Shown: one piece after another, positions 33,093-43,162 of the stretch
How the letters are laid out: each line of letters starts with the position of its first letter
Position numbering within the stretch: position 1 is the first letter of the stretch
Assembly: GCA_963784995.1 (NCBI GenBank)
Contig: CAWATZ010000002.1
Coordinates: 248,001 to 312,000, forward strand
DNA length: 64,000 nt
Source: CAWATZ01 sp963784995
Lineage (GTDB): Bacteria; Planctomycetota; Planctomycetia; Gemmatales; Gemmataceae
Direction of reading: 5' to 3'
Notes under the pieces: model-generated
What the model was told of the DNA's origin: nothing
Databases searched by the model: none
Seen by the model: only the letters and a program-made list of their open reading frames with translations
Made by a program: the position numbers and the translations under genes

Positions 33093-34748
33093 ATGGCAAG
33101 TCGGCTTCTTCTGGCAATGCTGCTCCTTCACACTCCCTGGGTCCTGGGGGCTCCTCTCCCCGTCCCCGTACCAGCGGAATCCGGTCCTCCCGACCCGAGC
33201 CAGCCCGAGATGGTCTTCGCGAGCCAGCTGCTGCGCGTCGCCCGTGAGGTGAGCATGCGGTACGTTCGTCCCATCGACCACCGCGAGCTGATTTGCACGG
33301 CCATGACGGGGCTGTACGAGGCCGCCCGGCTGCCGCTTCCCCCTCGGCTGCGGGAAGACGTGTTCGGAACGCGGCTCCAGGCCCTGACGGTCACCTTGGC
33401 CGTGTCTCAATCGGCCGGTGTCCCCTATCCGTGGCAAGCCGCTTTCCTGACCGAGAGTTCGCTCCAGGCCGCCCAGCACGAGCAGAACCTGATCGAGCTG
33501 TTGTGCCGGCTGCGGGCCCAGATCGGCAATCCGGAAACCCTGCAAGGACGCCAGGCCCTGGTGGTCTGCTGCCAGGCGATGACCAAAGTGCTTGATCCGC
33601 ACTCGACCGTGGTCACCGCGGAGAGCCAGCGCACCGCTCCAGGGCTGGACCAGGATGGCACCGGCGTTGGCCTGGAACTGGCTCCGCACCAGGGCGGCAA
33701 GTTCCTGCGCATCCTGTCGGTCTATCCCGGCAGCCCCGCCCAGCAGGCCGGACTCCGGCCCGATGACCGGATCACCCATCTCAATGGCAAGCCGGTCAGC
33801 CGGCTGTCGGAAGAAACCGTGTCCGGAATGCTGAGCCCGCCGCCGTGTCCGGTGCGCGTGACCTACCTTTCGGGAGGGCGAGGCTCCTGCCGAGCGGGAA
33901 GGGAGACGCAAGGCTCGGCAGGAGCCTCGCCCTCCCGGGTGAGCTTGACGCCGCAACGCTATGAGGTGGAATACGTTCTGGGAGTGCAGCGGGAAGAGGA
34001 CCAGACCTGGAATTACTGGGTGGACCCGACCGGCAAGCTGGCTCACGTGCGTCTGACCAACTTCGGCCGAGGCAGCGCCCAGCAGTTGGGTGAGGTGCTG
34101 GAGCGCTTGCAGGAAGAAGGCGTGCGCGGCCTGATCCTGGACCTGCGCTGGTGTCCGGGCGGTTACCTGGTCGAGGCCGTGGACGTGGCCAAGCTCTTCT
34201 TGCCGGAGGGGAACCTGGTTATCGCCCAGGTCCAGGGACGCAATTCCCGCAAGAATCAGCCCCCCGAAATGACCGTGGAACCGGGCCCGTTTTCCCGGAC
34301 GCCGCTGGTGGTACTGGTCAACGGGGAAACGGTGGGCGGAGCAGAGCTGATCGCCGCCGCGTTGCAGGACCACAAGCGCGGCGTGATTTGCGGTCAGCGC
34401 ACGGTGGGCAAGGGCAGCGTCCAGGAGCAGGTGGGGATAAACCCAATGATGGGTATGAAGCTGACAGCCGGGATCTTCCTCCGTCCCAGCGGCAAGGGCC
34501 TGCAGCGCTTTCCGCAGAGCAAGGACAGCGATGACTGGGGCGTCTGTCCCGAGCGCGAACTGGAACTGCCCGTCTCGGCCGACTTTAGCAAGGCCCTGCG
34601 GTGCTGGTGGCTGCTGCAGTCCTTGCGTCCTGCCGGCTCGAACGAACGGCTGCCGCTGGACGATCCCTCCTGGGATCCGCAGCGGGAGGTTGCCTTGCAG
34701 GCCCTGCGGGAGCTGGTCCAGGTGAAGACGGTACGAGCCGCCCGGTGA
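33093..34748 (+). CDS. S41 family (C-terminal processing) peptidase-like protein with PDZ domain, catalytic serine missing
   Basis: A 551-aa exported protein with a signal peptide (LLLAMLLLHTPWVLGAPLP). It has a helical N-terminal domain, a PDZ domain near residues 190-260 (GVGLELAPHQGGKFLRILSVYPGSPAQQAGLRPDD) and an S41 core (LAHVRLTNFGRGSAQQL; RGLILDLRWCPGGYL). The site that normally reads S-A-S-A-S-E-I here reads TVGGAEL, so the nucleophilic serine is a glycine, while the general-base lysine is kept 25 residues later (TVGKGSVQ). The protein is thus probably inactive as a Ser/Lys protease, or uses another residue. A palindrome-derived insert of about 25 residues sits between PDZ and core. 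ATG 33093 follows GGGAGG. Confidence 0.85.
   Translation: MASRLLLAMLLLHTPWVLGAPLPVPVPAESGPPDPSQPEMVFASQLLRVAREVSMRYVRPIDHRELICTAMTGLYEAARLPLPPRLREDVFGTRLQALTVTLAVSQSAGVPYPWQAAFLTESSLQAAQHEQNLIELLCRLRAQIGNPETLQGRQALVVCCQAMTKVLDPHSTVVTAESQRTAPGLDQDGTGVGLELAPHQGGKFLRILSVYPGSPAQQAGLRPDDRITHLNGKPVSRLSEETVSGMLSPPPCPVRVTYLSGGRGSCRAGRETQGSAGASPSRVSLTPQRYEVEYVLGVQREEDQTWNYWVDPTGKLAHVRLTNFGRGSAQQLGEVLERLQEEGVRGLILDLRWCPGGYLVEAVDVAKLFLPEGNLVIAQVQGRNSRKNQPPEMTVEPGPFSRTPLVVLVNGETVGGAELIAAALQDHKRGVICGQRTVGKGSVQEQVGINPMMGMKLTAGIFLRPSGKGLQRFPQSKDSDDWGVCPERELELPVSADFSKALRCWWLLQSLRPAGSNERLPLDDPSWDPQREVALQALRELVQVKTVRAAR
33872..33938. repeat. Palindrome inside the S41-like gene
   Basis: Perfect 25-base arms (33872-33896 and 33914-33938) lie in frame in the linker after the PDZ domain and are translated as GGRGSCRAGRE and GSAGASPSR. 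The reading frame stays open across the element. Confidence 0.85.
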
Positions 34749-34802
34749 TCGGCTTCACTCCGGCTTCGTTCCGCAGCCGCCGGAGCGCCGGAAAAGGGGA
34801 TC

Positions 34803-35945
34803 TCAGAAGTAATACAGCCAGGCAATGACCTGGTGCCACGCTCGGGTGAGATCGTTGAGTACACCCCGCGGCTGCGTATAGACGGCGACGCTGCCTGTCA
34901 TGCCGACCCGCAGAGGCACGGTGTCCGGCTTGTCGAAGACCAGCCGGACCTGGAAGCGCTGGGCGGCCGGGAGCCAGCTCGTCTGGCGTTTCACGTCGGG
35001 GAGCAACCCGGAAGGAACGCCCTGCCCCTGGCCCACCCCTCCGCCGACCGAGAACACCTTGGCGTCAAAGAACTCCCCTGGCGCACCCCGGAGGGCGACC
35101 AGGGCCGGCTGCCCCTCGCGCAGGCGGGCCAGGGCGTTCTCGCGGAAGTTGGCCACGACAAAGAAGTGGCCCGTGTCAATCAGCGACATCGCCGCCTGGC
35201 CGACGTGGACGAAAGCCCCGGTGCGGAGCTGCAGGTCGGTGATCGTCCCCTCGCAGGGAGCATACACCCGAGTGTAGGTCCAGTTCAGACGGGCTTCGGC
35301 CAGCTGTGCCTTCACCTGGGCGACCAGCGTGTGTTCTCCCGCGATCCGGGCGTTGAGCGCGTCCTCGATGCGCCGCACTGACTCCGCCGACTGCTGGACG
35401 GCGGCCTGACTCGCCTTGTTCTTCTGCACCGCATCCAGGTACTTCCGCTCGGTCGTGGAGTCGGTCTTGAAGATCTGCTGTTCCTGCCGGTGGACCGCGG
35501 CGGCGTAGGACGCCTCGGCCGTGACGCGCTCGTGATTGGCCCGGGCCGCGGCCAGCTCCGCCTGCAGCTGCTTGACCTGCTGCTCCGCCTCGACCTGCTT
35601 CGCCTCCAGGTAGGCGATCTTGTGCTCGAACGGTCGGGCGTCCAGCTCAAACAGCAGCGCCCCCGCCTTGACCTGCTCCCCCTCGCGGACATACACGCGC
35701 ACCACCTGCCCGGCCACTTGCGGTGCCACCTGGACGACGTAGGCTTGCACGTAGGCGTCCGTGGTCAGCGGCGTATAACGGTCGGCGAGGACGTAGTACA
35801 CCAGCAGCAAAATGAGGACGGCGAGGGCCAGGAAGACCCAGAAGCGAAACGAGCCGGCCAGTCGGCGCAGGCCGCGGCCGGCGTAAACCAACGGTCGGGT
35901 GAGGGTCCAGGGAACCCAGGACAGGAAGCCAAGGAAGTTGCGCAT
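34803..35945 (-). CDS. HlyD/EmrA-type membrane fusion protein
   Basis: A 380-aa periplasmic adaptor anchored by one N-terminal helix (FWVFLALAVLILLLVYYVLAD). It shows the EmrA-like order: a barrel-sandwich half-motif (VVQVAPQVAGQVVRVYVREGEQVKAGALLFELD), a long coiled-coil hairpin, the second half-motif (YAPCEGTITDLQLRTGAFVHVGQ), and a beta-barrel ending in FDKPDTVPLRVGMTGSVAVYT. Such adaptors link an inner-membrane pump to an outer-membrane channel. The usual EmrB-type MFS pump is absent; instead it is the last gene of an RND operon. ATG 35945 is chosen over ATG 35987 because the helix begins soon after and GAGG precedes it. Confidence 0.85.
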   Translation of the reverse strand: MRNFLGFLSWVPWTLTRPLVYAGRGLRRLAGSFRFWVFLALAVLILLLVYYVLADRYTPLTTDAYVQAYVVQVAPQVAGQVVRVYVREGEQVKAGALLFELDARPFEHKIAYLEAKQVEAEQQVKQLQAELAAARANHERVTAEASYAAAVHRQEQQIFKTDSTTERKYLDAVQKNKASQAAVQQSAESVRRIEDALNARIAGEHTLVAQVKAQLAEARLNWTYTRVYAPCEGTITDLQLRTGAFVHVGQAAMSLIDTGHFFVVANFRENALARLREGQPALVALRGAPGEFFDAKVFSVGGGVGQGQGVPSGLLPDVKRQTSWLPAAQRFQVRLVFDKPDTVPLRVGMTGSVAVYTQPRGVLNDLTRAWHQVIAWLYYF

Positions 35946-35964
35946 TTCGGGAACCTCGTCTGGA

Positions 35965-36105
35965 AGATGACGGTGTGACAAAGGCAAGAAAAGAACACTA
36001 ATCCACGCTAATCTTCGCTAATCGAAGGATGGCAATTCGAGTTTCGATTAGTGGGGATTAGCGTGGATTAGTGTTCTTTTCTTGTCTTTGTCACACCATC
36101 ACCCT
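35965..36105. repeat. About 140-bp imperfect palindrome with AACACTAATC core
   Basis: Arms of about 60 bases pair with few mismatches. The left one runs from GATGACGGTGTGACA through AGAACACTAATCCACGC to CTAATCGAA; the right one is its complement. The core AACACTAATC...GATTAGTGTT is shared with the palindrome at 54042-54251. It lies between the outer-membrane factor and EmrA-like genes of the efflux operon. Confidence 0.85.
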
Positions 36106-36106
36106 G

Positions 36107-37662
36107 TCATCTTACCTCCTCTTTCGCCGCCGGTCGAGGCGGGGGCAGCGTTTCCACCTGCGCGGAGGGCAGCTCGGGACCGTCCGGCTTGCCGAGCAGG
36201 TGGCCCTGGGGGCTGCCCAGCGCATAATCCAGCCGGATCAGCGCGGCCAGGTATTCGTAGCTGGCCGACGTCAGCCGTTGCTGGGCGTCGGTCAGGGCCG
36301 TTTCCGCGTCCACGATGTCGGTCGGCGTACTGGTGCCGTTGCGGTATTTATCACCCACCCGGCGGAGGTTCTCGCGGGCCTCGGTGATGGCGGGCCGGAG
36401 ATGCTCGATCCGTTTTTTGCTGGTGACCACGCTGCGGAATGCCAGGGTGACTTCCAGCGTCACTCCATTCAGGATTGACTGGGCATTGGCGAGCGCCTCG
36501 TGGATCTCGGCCTCGGCCGCGTTCAGCTCGCCTTTGCGCCGGCCGCCCGCGAACAGCGGCATGTCGATGTGCGAGGCCGGCCCCTTCCTGCCAGCCCGTC
36601 TGAATGTTTTGCCCCGTGACGTTGCCGAAGCTGGCCAGGGTGTAGACCCGGGGAAGGAAATCGGCCCGCGCCACCTGCCGCCCGGACTGGGCCGAGGCGA
36701 CCGCTTCCTGGGCAATGCGGATCTCCCGGCGCTGCTCGGCCGCGATCTCCAGACACCGGACCAGCGACAGGTTGAACCCGGGCGGGCTCTGCCAATCGAT
36801 CGGCTGCACCGGCAGGCTGGCATTGCGCCCCATGAAGTTGTTCAACCGTGCCTGGGCGGCCAGCTCCACCTCCTGGGCAATGTCCAGACCGTCCTGGGCC
36901 GCGGCCAGCTGCACCTCGGCCCGCAAGACGTCGTCCCGCTCCGCCACGCCGGCCGCTCGGCGAGAGCGGGTGTCTTTCAGGGTCGCCTCGGCCCGGCGGA
37001 TGGCCTCTTCCTGAATGACCCGCACGGCCGCGGCACGCAAGGTCTGCACGTAGGTGGCGGCAACGTCATAGGCCACCGTCTCTTTTGCCCGCAGCTCCTG
37101 CAGTTCCGCCACGTGTTCCCGCGCCACCGCCTGCCGATAGCGACCCGATCGGCGTCCAAAGTCACACACCGTCCACTGGAGTTGCAATTCTTCCTGGCCG
37201 AGGGTGTGGGTCAAGCCCGGGGTAGCCAGGATGATGCCGGTGGGACCGGCTGCCGCCGGTCCCAGGTTCCCGGACGTGGCCGCGTAATGGGACAGATAGT
37301 CGATCTGCGGCAGGAAGGGAGAAAACGCGACTTCTTCCTGCGCCGCGCCGCTCGATGGCGGCCACGGCGGCCCACAGCCGGGGGCTGTTCTGCAGCGCGA
37401 AGTCCACGGCCTCCGGCAGCGTGAACCTCACGAATTCGGAACTCGGAACTGGGAGCGCGGAACTGGACTGTTCTTCGCTCCGAATTCCGAGTTCCGAGTT
37501 CCGAGTTTGAGCTGCTTCGCCAACGACCCGAGCCTGAATGGCCTCCGGAGTGATGGAGGCCGGGAGTGGAGGCTGTACCCAGGGAGGCCCGTGACACGAA
37601 CAGCCGGCGGAATGGAAGACAAGCGGCAGGAGCAAGTAAAGGGAAGAGGCGGACGGCCGCAT
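36107..37662 (-). pseudogene. Outer-membrane efflux factor (TolC family), frameshifted
   Basis: Three frame segments join into one TolC-family outer-membrane factor. The first has a lipoprotein-like signal (LLLPLVFHSAGC), a spacer, and FTLPEAVDFALQNSPRLWAAVAAIERR. The second has the duplicated coiled-coil repeats (TVCDFGRRSGRYRQAVA, AATYVQTLRAAAV). The third ends with FRSVVTSKKRIEHLRPAITEARENLRR and SPTDIVDAETALTDAQQRL-like elements. Shifts lie near 37340 and 36590. It would form the outer-membrane exit duct for the RND pump of the same operon. The start is uncertain; ATG 37662 is closest to the signal peptide, ATG 37734 is possible. Total length is normal for the family. Confidence 0.82.
37431..37508. 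repeat. Imperfect inverted repeat inside the outer-membrane factor gene
   Basis: Repeats of AACTCGGAA on the left face TTCCGAGTT on the right around a centre of about 30 bases. The segment is read in frame as a Ser/Glu/Arg-rich spacer after the lipoprotein signal, so it is a second palindrome that has entered a coding region. Confidence 0.65.
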
Positions 37663-37852
37663 GCCTGCGTGCGCTCCGGCCGGCAGGCCGGCCTGCGCTT
37701 CGGCACCGCGACGGTCACGCCTCAAACGCATCATCCCGCCCCCGTTAAGACCCAGAGCATCGCACTTCTCCAATAATCGGCACAATCCACCCAGTTTTTG
37801 AGTGTTGTTTGTCTGGCCGGACGAATTGGTCAAGAAAAGGAAAGGCTCCGTC

Positions 37853-39196
37853 TCAGTTCCCAACCGCCTGCCCATCCTTCAGACTTGCCAGGTCTCCCTG
37901 GACAACCTCCTCCGTTCCGGTGAAGTCCTCCCATTCTTCCGGCTCACCCGCTTTGGCCGGTTTGCTCTGTTTCTTGAGTACCTCGACGAACTTATCGTCG
38001 CGGACGCCGACCTGAATGGGGGTGCGCCAGACCTTGCCATCCTTCACCAGGAAACAGAAGGTCTGGTAGCCCTGGGTCACCTCGCCCTGGGTCACGATGG
38101 CGGACAGGGGCAGCGTCAGCACGTCCTTGTGCTGGGCGGTGATGGTGGCGAAGGCGTAATAGCCCGGGCGGAGCTGGTCCCTGGGATTGGGCAGATCGAT
38201 CTCCGCCAGGAGCGTTCGCGTCGTCCGGTCCAGGGCGTAGGAAGTCCGTTCGACCGTGCCCGTGAACTCGCGTCCTTGCAGGGCCTGGACGCGCACCCGG
38301 GCCTCGGCCCCGCGGGTCACCCAGGCGGCGTCCGTCTCCGGCACGTCCACAAAGATCCGCATTTTGTCGCGCCGCTCGATGACGTAGAGCGGATCGCCTT
38401 TCCCGGCCGTGGGCGGCTGGACAAAGGAGAGCCGGGAACTGGCGCTGATGTTCCTCTGGGTCACCACTCCCTCATAGGGAGCCAGCAACCGAGCGTAGCC
38501 CACCAGGTCTGCCTGGTATTGCCGATCGGCCTCGGCAGCGCGGACGTCCACCTCGGCCTTGTCGCGGCCGGCCTCTTTTTCTTGCCGCAGGGCCTGGGCT
38601 GACGTCACGCGGGCCTGGGTCTCCGCCAGGGCCGCGGTCGCGGAGCGGTACTGGTTCAGCGTCTCTTCCTGAGTTTGCTTGTCCAGCACGCTTTCCTTGA
38701 CCAGGTTGGTAAAGCGGTCGCTCTGGCTCTTCCAGAAGTTATTCGACGCTTCGGCCCGGCTGAGGCCGGCTTCCGCTTCCCGCACCTGGGCCTTGGCCGT
38801 GGCCAGCTGCGCCTGGGCCACGGCCAGGGCCTTGTGCGCTTGCTGGACCTGGGCCTCCTTGAGCTTGAGCTTCGAGACCTCCTCGGGAATCCACAGCTCC
38901 GCCAGCAGATCGTCCTTGTGGACCACGTCGCCGATGTCCACGCACCACTTCTGCACGTAGCCGGGGATCTTGGCGTAGATCGGCGTTTGCTCGAAGGCCT
39001 GGATCGAGCCCGGCTGGCGGATGAGGCGGTTGATGGTCCTGCGTTCCGGAGTCACGGACCGGAGCGCGGTCCTTGCCGACGAGCCGGCTGGCTCCTTGAC
39101 AGAAGCAGGCGAACCCTTGGAGGGTCCGCCACAGCCAGCGACGCCGAGCAGCAGCGTGGCGATTCCAAGCGACCTGCCAACCCATTGCAAAGGCAT
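37853..39196 (-). CDS. RND-type periplasmic adaptor (membrane fusion) lipoprotein
   Basis: A 447-aa adaptor. The signal peptide ends in the lipobox GVAGC (about residue 23). The AcrA/CusB-like order follows: PGSIQAFEQTPIYAKIPGYVQKW, a coiled-coil hairpin with AQVREAEAGLSRAEA, the second half-motif RLLAPYEGVVTQRNI, then the barrel and membrane-proximal domains (LPLSAIVTQGEVT). It couples the RND permease to the outer-membrane factor. The start is ATG 39196, which shares one base with the stop codon of the permease gene (TGATG), so the two are translationally coupled; a GTG one codon earlier is also possible. Confidence 0.9.
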   Translation of the reverse strand: MPLQWVGRSLGIATLLLGVAGCGGPSKGSPASVKEPAGSSARTALRSVTPERRTINRLIRQPGSIQAFEQTPIYAKIPGYVQKWCVDIGDVVHKDDLLAELWIPEEVSKLKLKEAQVQQAHKALAVAQAQLATAKAQVREAEAGLSRAEASNNFWKSQSDRFTNLVKESVLDKQTQEETLNQYRSATAALAETQARVTSAQALRQEKEAGRDKAEVDVRAAEADRQYQADLVGYARLLAPYEGVVTQRNISASSRLSFVQPPTAGKGDPLYVIERRDKMRIFVDVPETDAAWVTRGAEARVRVQALQGREFTGTVERTSYALDRTTRTLLAEIDLPNPRDQLRPGYYAFATITAQHKDVLTLPLSAIVTQGEVTQGYQTFCFLVKDGKVWRTPIQVGVRDDKFVEVLKKQSKPAKAGEPEEWEDFTGTEEVVQGDLASLKDGQAVGN

Positions 39197-42100
39197 CACG
39201 AACCTCTCTCCTGCTCACTGACTGTTTGATCGAAAAACCGGCTCTCCGGGTCGTCGGGGTCCATCGACTCGGACTGGGTGCTGCTGCGTCCCATCACGAC
39301 CGCAAACACGGACGGCAGCACAAAGAGTTTGGCGAGCATGGACGTGAGCAAGCCGCCGACGACGGCCCGACCGAGAGGGGCGGTCTGCTCACCCCCTTCG
39401 CCCCAGCCCAGGGCCATGGGTAGCATGCCGGCGATCATGGCCAGGCTGGTCATCAGCAGGGGCCGCAGCCGGCGATGGCCTGCCTCGATGCCCGCCTCCG
39501 TGGCCGGCTTGCCCTCGCGCCGAAGGCGTTCGGCAAAGGTAGTGAGCAAGATGGCGTTGGCCGCGGCCACCCCGCTGGCCATGATCAGCCCCACGAGCGA
39601 CTGGATGTTCAGCCGCGTGCCCGTGGCTAACAGCAGGACCGACGCGCCGGCGAGCACTGCCGGCACCGTCGAGACGGAAGCCAGCGCCAGCCGCACCGAC
39701 TGGAAGTAGGCGGTCAGCAGCAGGAAGATGACGACCAGCGCCATGATCAGTCCGATCGTCATGCCCTCGAAAAGCCCACCGCCGCCCAGGGCGCCGAAGA
39801 TCTGCTTCATCGGCGCCACCTGGCCGCGCACGTCGACCTGCAGGCCGCGCGGCGGCGTCGTCGGCCGGGTCGGGCCTTCCACGAACTCGTCGCCGTGATC
39901 GCATTCTTCCAGCCTTGCTTCCCCTCGGCAGTCTCATGGGACGGGGACCACAGGCTTTCGTTGACGGTTTGCACGGCCCGAGCGATGTGGCCGGCGACCC
40001 GGCCCAGGTCCTCGCCCTCGATGTTGGCCGTCATGCTCACCAGCCGCCGCATGTTGTAGCGGTCGTACTCGCCGACCACCTTGCGCGGCTGGACCTGGGC
40101 AACGTCGCGCACCAGGAGCTGTTTGTCGGTCTTGCCCTTGATGGGGCACCAGGCCGATCTCGCTCAGCCGAATTCATCTGGTAGGGCGGCACCTCCACCT
40201 GCACCTGGTAGCCGATGCCGGTGTTCGGGTCCGGCCCAGAAATTCGGGAACAGTGAAGCGGCTCGACGACGTCGCCGGGACCAGCGGATTGGCCACGTCG
40301 GTCGCCGTCAGGCCGGCTCAGGCCGGCACGCTCCCGGTCCACCTCCACGGCGACGGCGGGATAGTCGAGCGACTGCACGAATTGCAGGTCCACCAGCGCG
40401 GGGATCCTGGCCAGCTCCTCGCGGACCTTCTCGGCATAGGCCGCGGCTCTCGGCAAAATTCGGTCCGCTGACGGCGACCTCCACGGGCGTGGGCGAGCCG
40501 AAACTCATCACCTCGTTGACGATGTCAGCCGGCTCGAAGGAGAGCGTCAGGCCCCGCATCGCGCTCGGTCCACCTCCGCATCGGTCAATCCGTCCAGGCG
40601 CAGCTGCTGCCGCAGCCATTCCCGGAGCCGCCGCGGCAACTCGTCGCGCAGCCGGTGCTTCAGTTCCTCGACGCGAACGCCGCTGCCGGGCTTGAGGGCC
40701 ACGCGCAGCACCGCCTCCTCCGGCCCGCGGGTCCAGAGGAAGATGTTGTTGATGGGGTAACTCGAACCGATGAGCCCGACGTAGCCGAGCGAGATGGCCA
40801 CGTTGTCCGGCCCGGCCTCCTCCTTGATGACCTCCAGCGCTTGCTTGGCCAGTTCCTCGGTGCGCTCGATGCGGGTGCCGTCGGCGGCGCGCAGCCGCAG
40901 CTGGAACTGGCCGGCGTCCACGTTGGGGAAGATCTCCGTCCCCAGCTGCCGGCCCACCAGCACGAGCACCAGCCCGACCGCCACGACGTAGCCGCAGACC
41001 AGCGGCCAGCGGAAGGGGACGATGGCACTGCAGCACGCGATCGTAGGCGGCCTGCAGCCGGGCCAGGGAGTAACCCAGCGCAGCGAGGTTCCTGTCTCTC
41101 GCTGGCCTTGGGCTACGTCGGCGGGATGGTAATGCCGCAGCAGCCAGACCGACAGCGACCGGCACGAACGTGCTGGACAGGAAATACGAGGTCATCATGG
41201 AGAAGCCGACCGCCAGCGACAGCGGCACGAACATTTCCCGGGCCGCGCCCTCCATGAAGAACGTCGGGATGAACACCGCCAGGACGCAGAGCATGGCCAG
41301 GAGCCGCGGCACGGCCGTCTGCATGTTGCCCAGCCGCACCGCCCGGGCGATGTTGGGCGTGTGCTCATACTGGGTGTGGATGTTCTCGACCTCGACGGTG
41401 GCCTCGTCCACCAGGATGCCGATCGACAGGGCCAGGCCGCTCAGCGTCATCAGGTTGATGCGTCTGGCCGGTCAACCACAAGCCCACCACCGAGCCCAGC
41501 AGCGACAGCGGGATGTTGAGCACGACCACGATCACGCTCCGCAGGTCGTGCAAGAACAGCAGGACCATCAGGCCGGTCAGGCACGCGCAGAGCAGCCCTT
41601 CCGTGCCGACGCCCCACATGGCCCGGGTGACGTAAGGCGACTGGTCGAACTCGAAACGGACGTCGATGTCCTCGGGCAGGACCGCCTTCATCCTTCGGGA
41701 GGTTGGCGCTGGACCTCGTTGACGACGCTGAGGGTGGAAGCCTCGGCCCGCTTGGTCACGCAGATGTACACGGCCCGCTTGCCGTTGACCAGGGCGTAGC
41801 CGGTCGGGATGTCGGTGCTGTCCTCGATGGTGGCGACGTCGCGGAGGTAGACGTTCTCCCCGGGCCGGAGCGGGATGGCTGCCCAGCTCCTTGGGGTCCT
41901 TGACCATGGCGTTGACGGGCACGATGGGCATCTGGTCCTTGATGCGGGCGTTGCCGGAGGGGCTGATGGTGTTGCCGAGGTTCAGGGCCGCGACCACGTC
42001 CTCGGGCGAGACGTGTTGGGAGCGCATCTTGTCGGGGTCGACGTTGACGACGATGGTGTGCTGGTTGCCGCCGAACGGCGGCGGCGCCGACACGCCCGGC

Positions 42101-42603
42101 AGGCTGGCGAACATCGGCCGAACCTTGAACAGCGCCTGGTCCTGGATCTCGCCGATGGTCTTGGTCTTGCTGGACAGCACCAGGTAGCCGACCGGCACGC
42201 TGCCGGTGTCGAAGCGCATGACGAACGGTCCGACCGTGCCGGGCGGCATGAAGGCCCGCGCGCGGTTGACGTACTGGACCGTCTCGGCCATGGCCTGGGC
42301 CATGTTCGTGCCCGGGTGGAAGAACAGCTTCATCAGGGCGACGCCCTGGACGTTCTTCGACTCGACGTGGTGGATGCCGTTGACGTAGAGGAAGTGGTAT
42401 TCGTAGTAGTTGGTGATCAGCCCCTCCATCTGGGCGGGGTCGAGACCGCCGTAGGGCTGGGCCACGTAAATGACCGGCAGGTTGAGGGCCGGGAAGATGT
42501 CGACGCGCATCCGCGCCAGGGCCAGGGCACTGCCGACGATCAGTCCGACCAGCGCCACCATGACGGTGATCGGGTGCCGCAGCGCGAAAACGATCGGGTT
42601 CAT
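39196..42603 (-). pseudogene. RND efflux transporter permease, broken by many frameshifts
   Basis: Pieces of an AcrB/CzcA-type RND permease can be read in order over 3.4 kb, the normal length, but only by changing frame roughly eight times. The N-terminus is intact for about 235 residues (MNPIVFALRHPITVMVALVGLI; PALNLPVIYVAQPYGGLDPAQMEG). Later landmarks are LSGLALSIGILVDEATVEVENI (helix 4, with Asp-Glu where AcrB has two Asp) and LVGLIMASGVAAANAILL (helix 10, Ala where AcrB has its proton-relay Lys). The C-terminus ends in the overlap with the adaptor gene. Many close-set shifts suggest a poorly resolved stretch of sequence; real decay is also possible. It is the first gene of the efflux operon. 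Confidence 0.85.
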
Positions 42604-42805
42604 CACTTGTCCCCAGAGGAATCACGCGGCGCGCAATGCCGCCTGCTTATGATACCTTCGGGGATTCAGGCGATCCATGCAGGGGAAGATTAAATCGGCT
42701 TTATCTTGTCGTGGTGGCTGCCGGAAGTGGCTCAGCAGTCGAGTCGGGCCGATGGGTCAGGCCGATGGCAAGGAGATCTTCCACGGGCGGCGCCAACTGC
42801 TTTCG

Positions 42806-43162
42806 TTAATCACTCGCACCCGGCCTGGGCTGGTGCATGCGCTGGACCTGTTCGGCGGCGTACGCTGCCCGGGCCGGACCATCGACGGCACGGCCTTGCC
42901 CCTGGCACCAGCGTACCAGTTCCTCCACGTCGATGGCGACCTTCACGACCTGAACTCCCTGCTGCCGCAGTTGTTGCAGCACTCGGGTCGCGTTGCGCTC
43001 CCACTCTTCAAAGGGCATGTCCCGGCACTGAGAATCGGCGGCGACCGCTTGCAGCCGGGCGTACTGCGCGGCATCGTACCAACCGATGCCGGTAACCAGC
43101 GGAGCAGCCGGGGCACGCCTCTGCTTCCGTTTTCTCACGTGTGGTCCTCCCACCTTCGTCAT
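42806..43162 (-). CDS. Hypothetical protein
   Basis: A 118-aa protein, basic at the start (VRKRKQRRAPAAPLVTGIGWYDAAQYARLQAVA), then helical with WERNATRVLQQLRQQGVQVVKVAIDVEELVRWCQ. No catalytic motif. Its ATG overlaps the stop of the upstream lipoprotein gene (ATGA), so it is the third gene of the DUF1559 unit. I recall similar small proteins in planctomycetes but not their function. The 200 bases between it and the efflux operon contain nothing I recognise. Confidence 0.7.
   Translation of the reverse strand: MTKVGGPHVRKRKQRRAPAAPLVTGIGWYDAAQYARLQAVAADSQCRDMPFEEWERNATRVLQQLRQQGVQVVKVAIDVEELVRWCQGQGRAVDGPARAAYAAEQVQRMHQPRPGASD

Noticed and set aside
36315..37424. A 369-aa plus-strand frame in the efflux operon
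   Set aside because: Antisense to the outer-membrane factor gene, which shows clear TolC-family sequence once frameshifts are allowed for.
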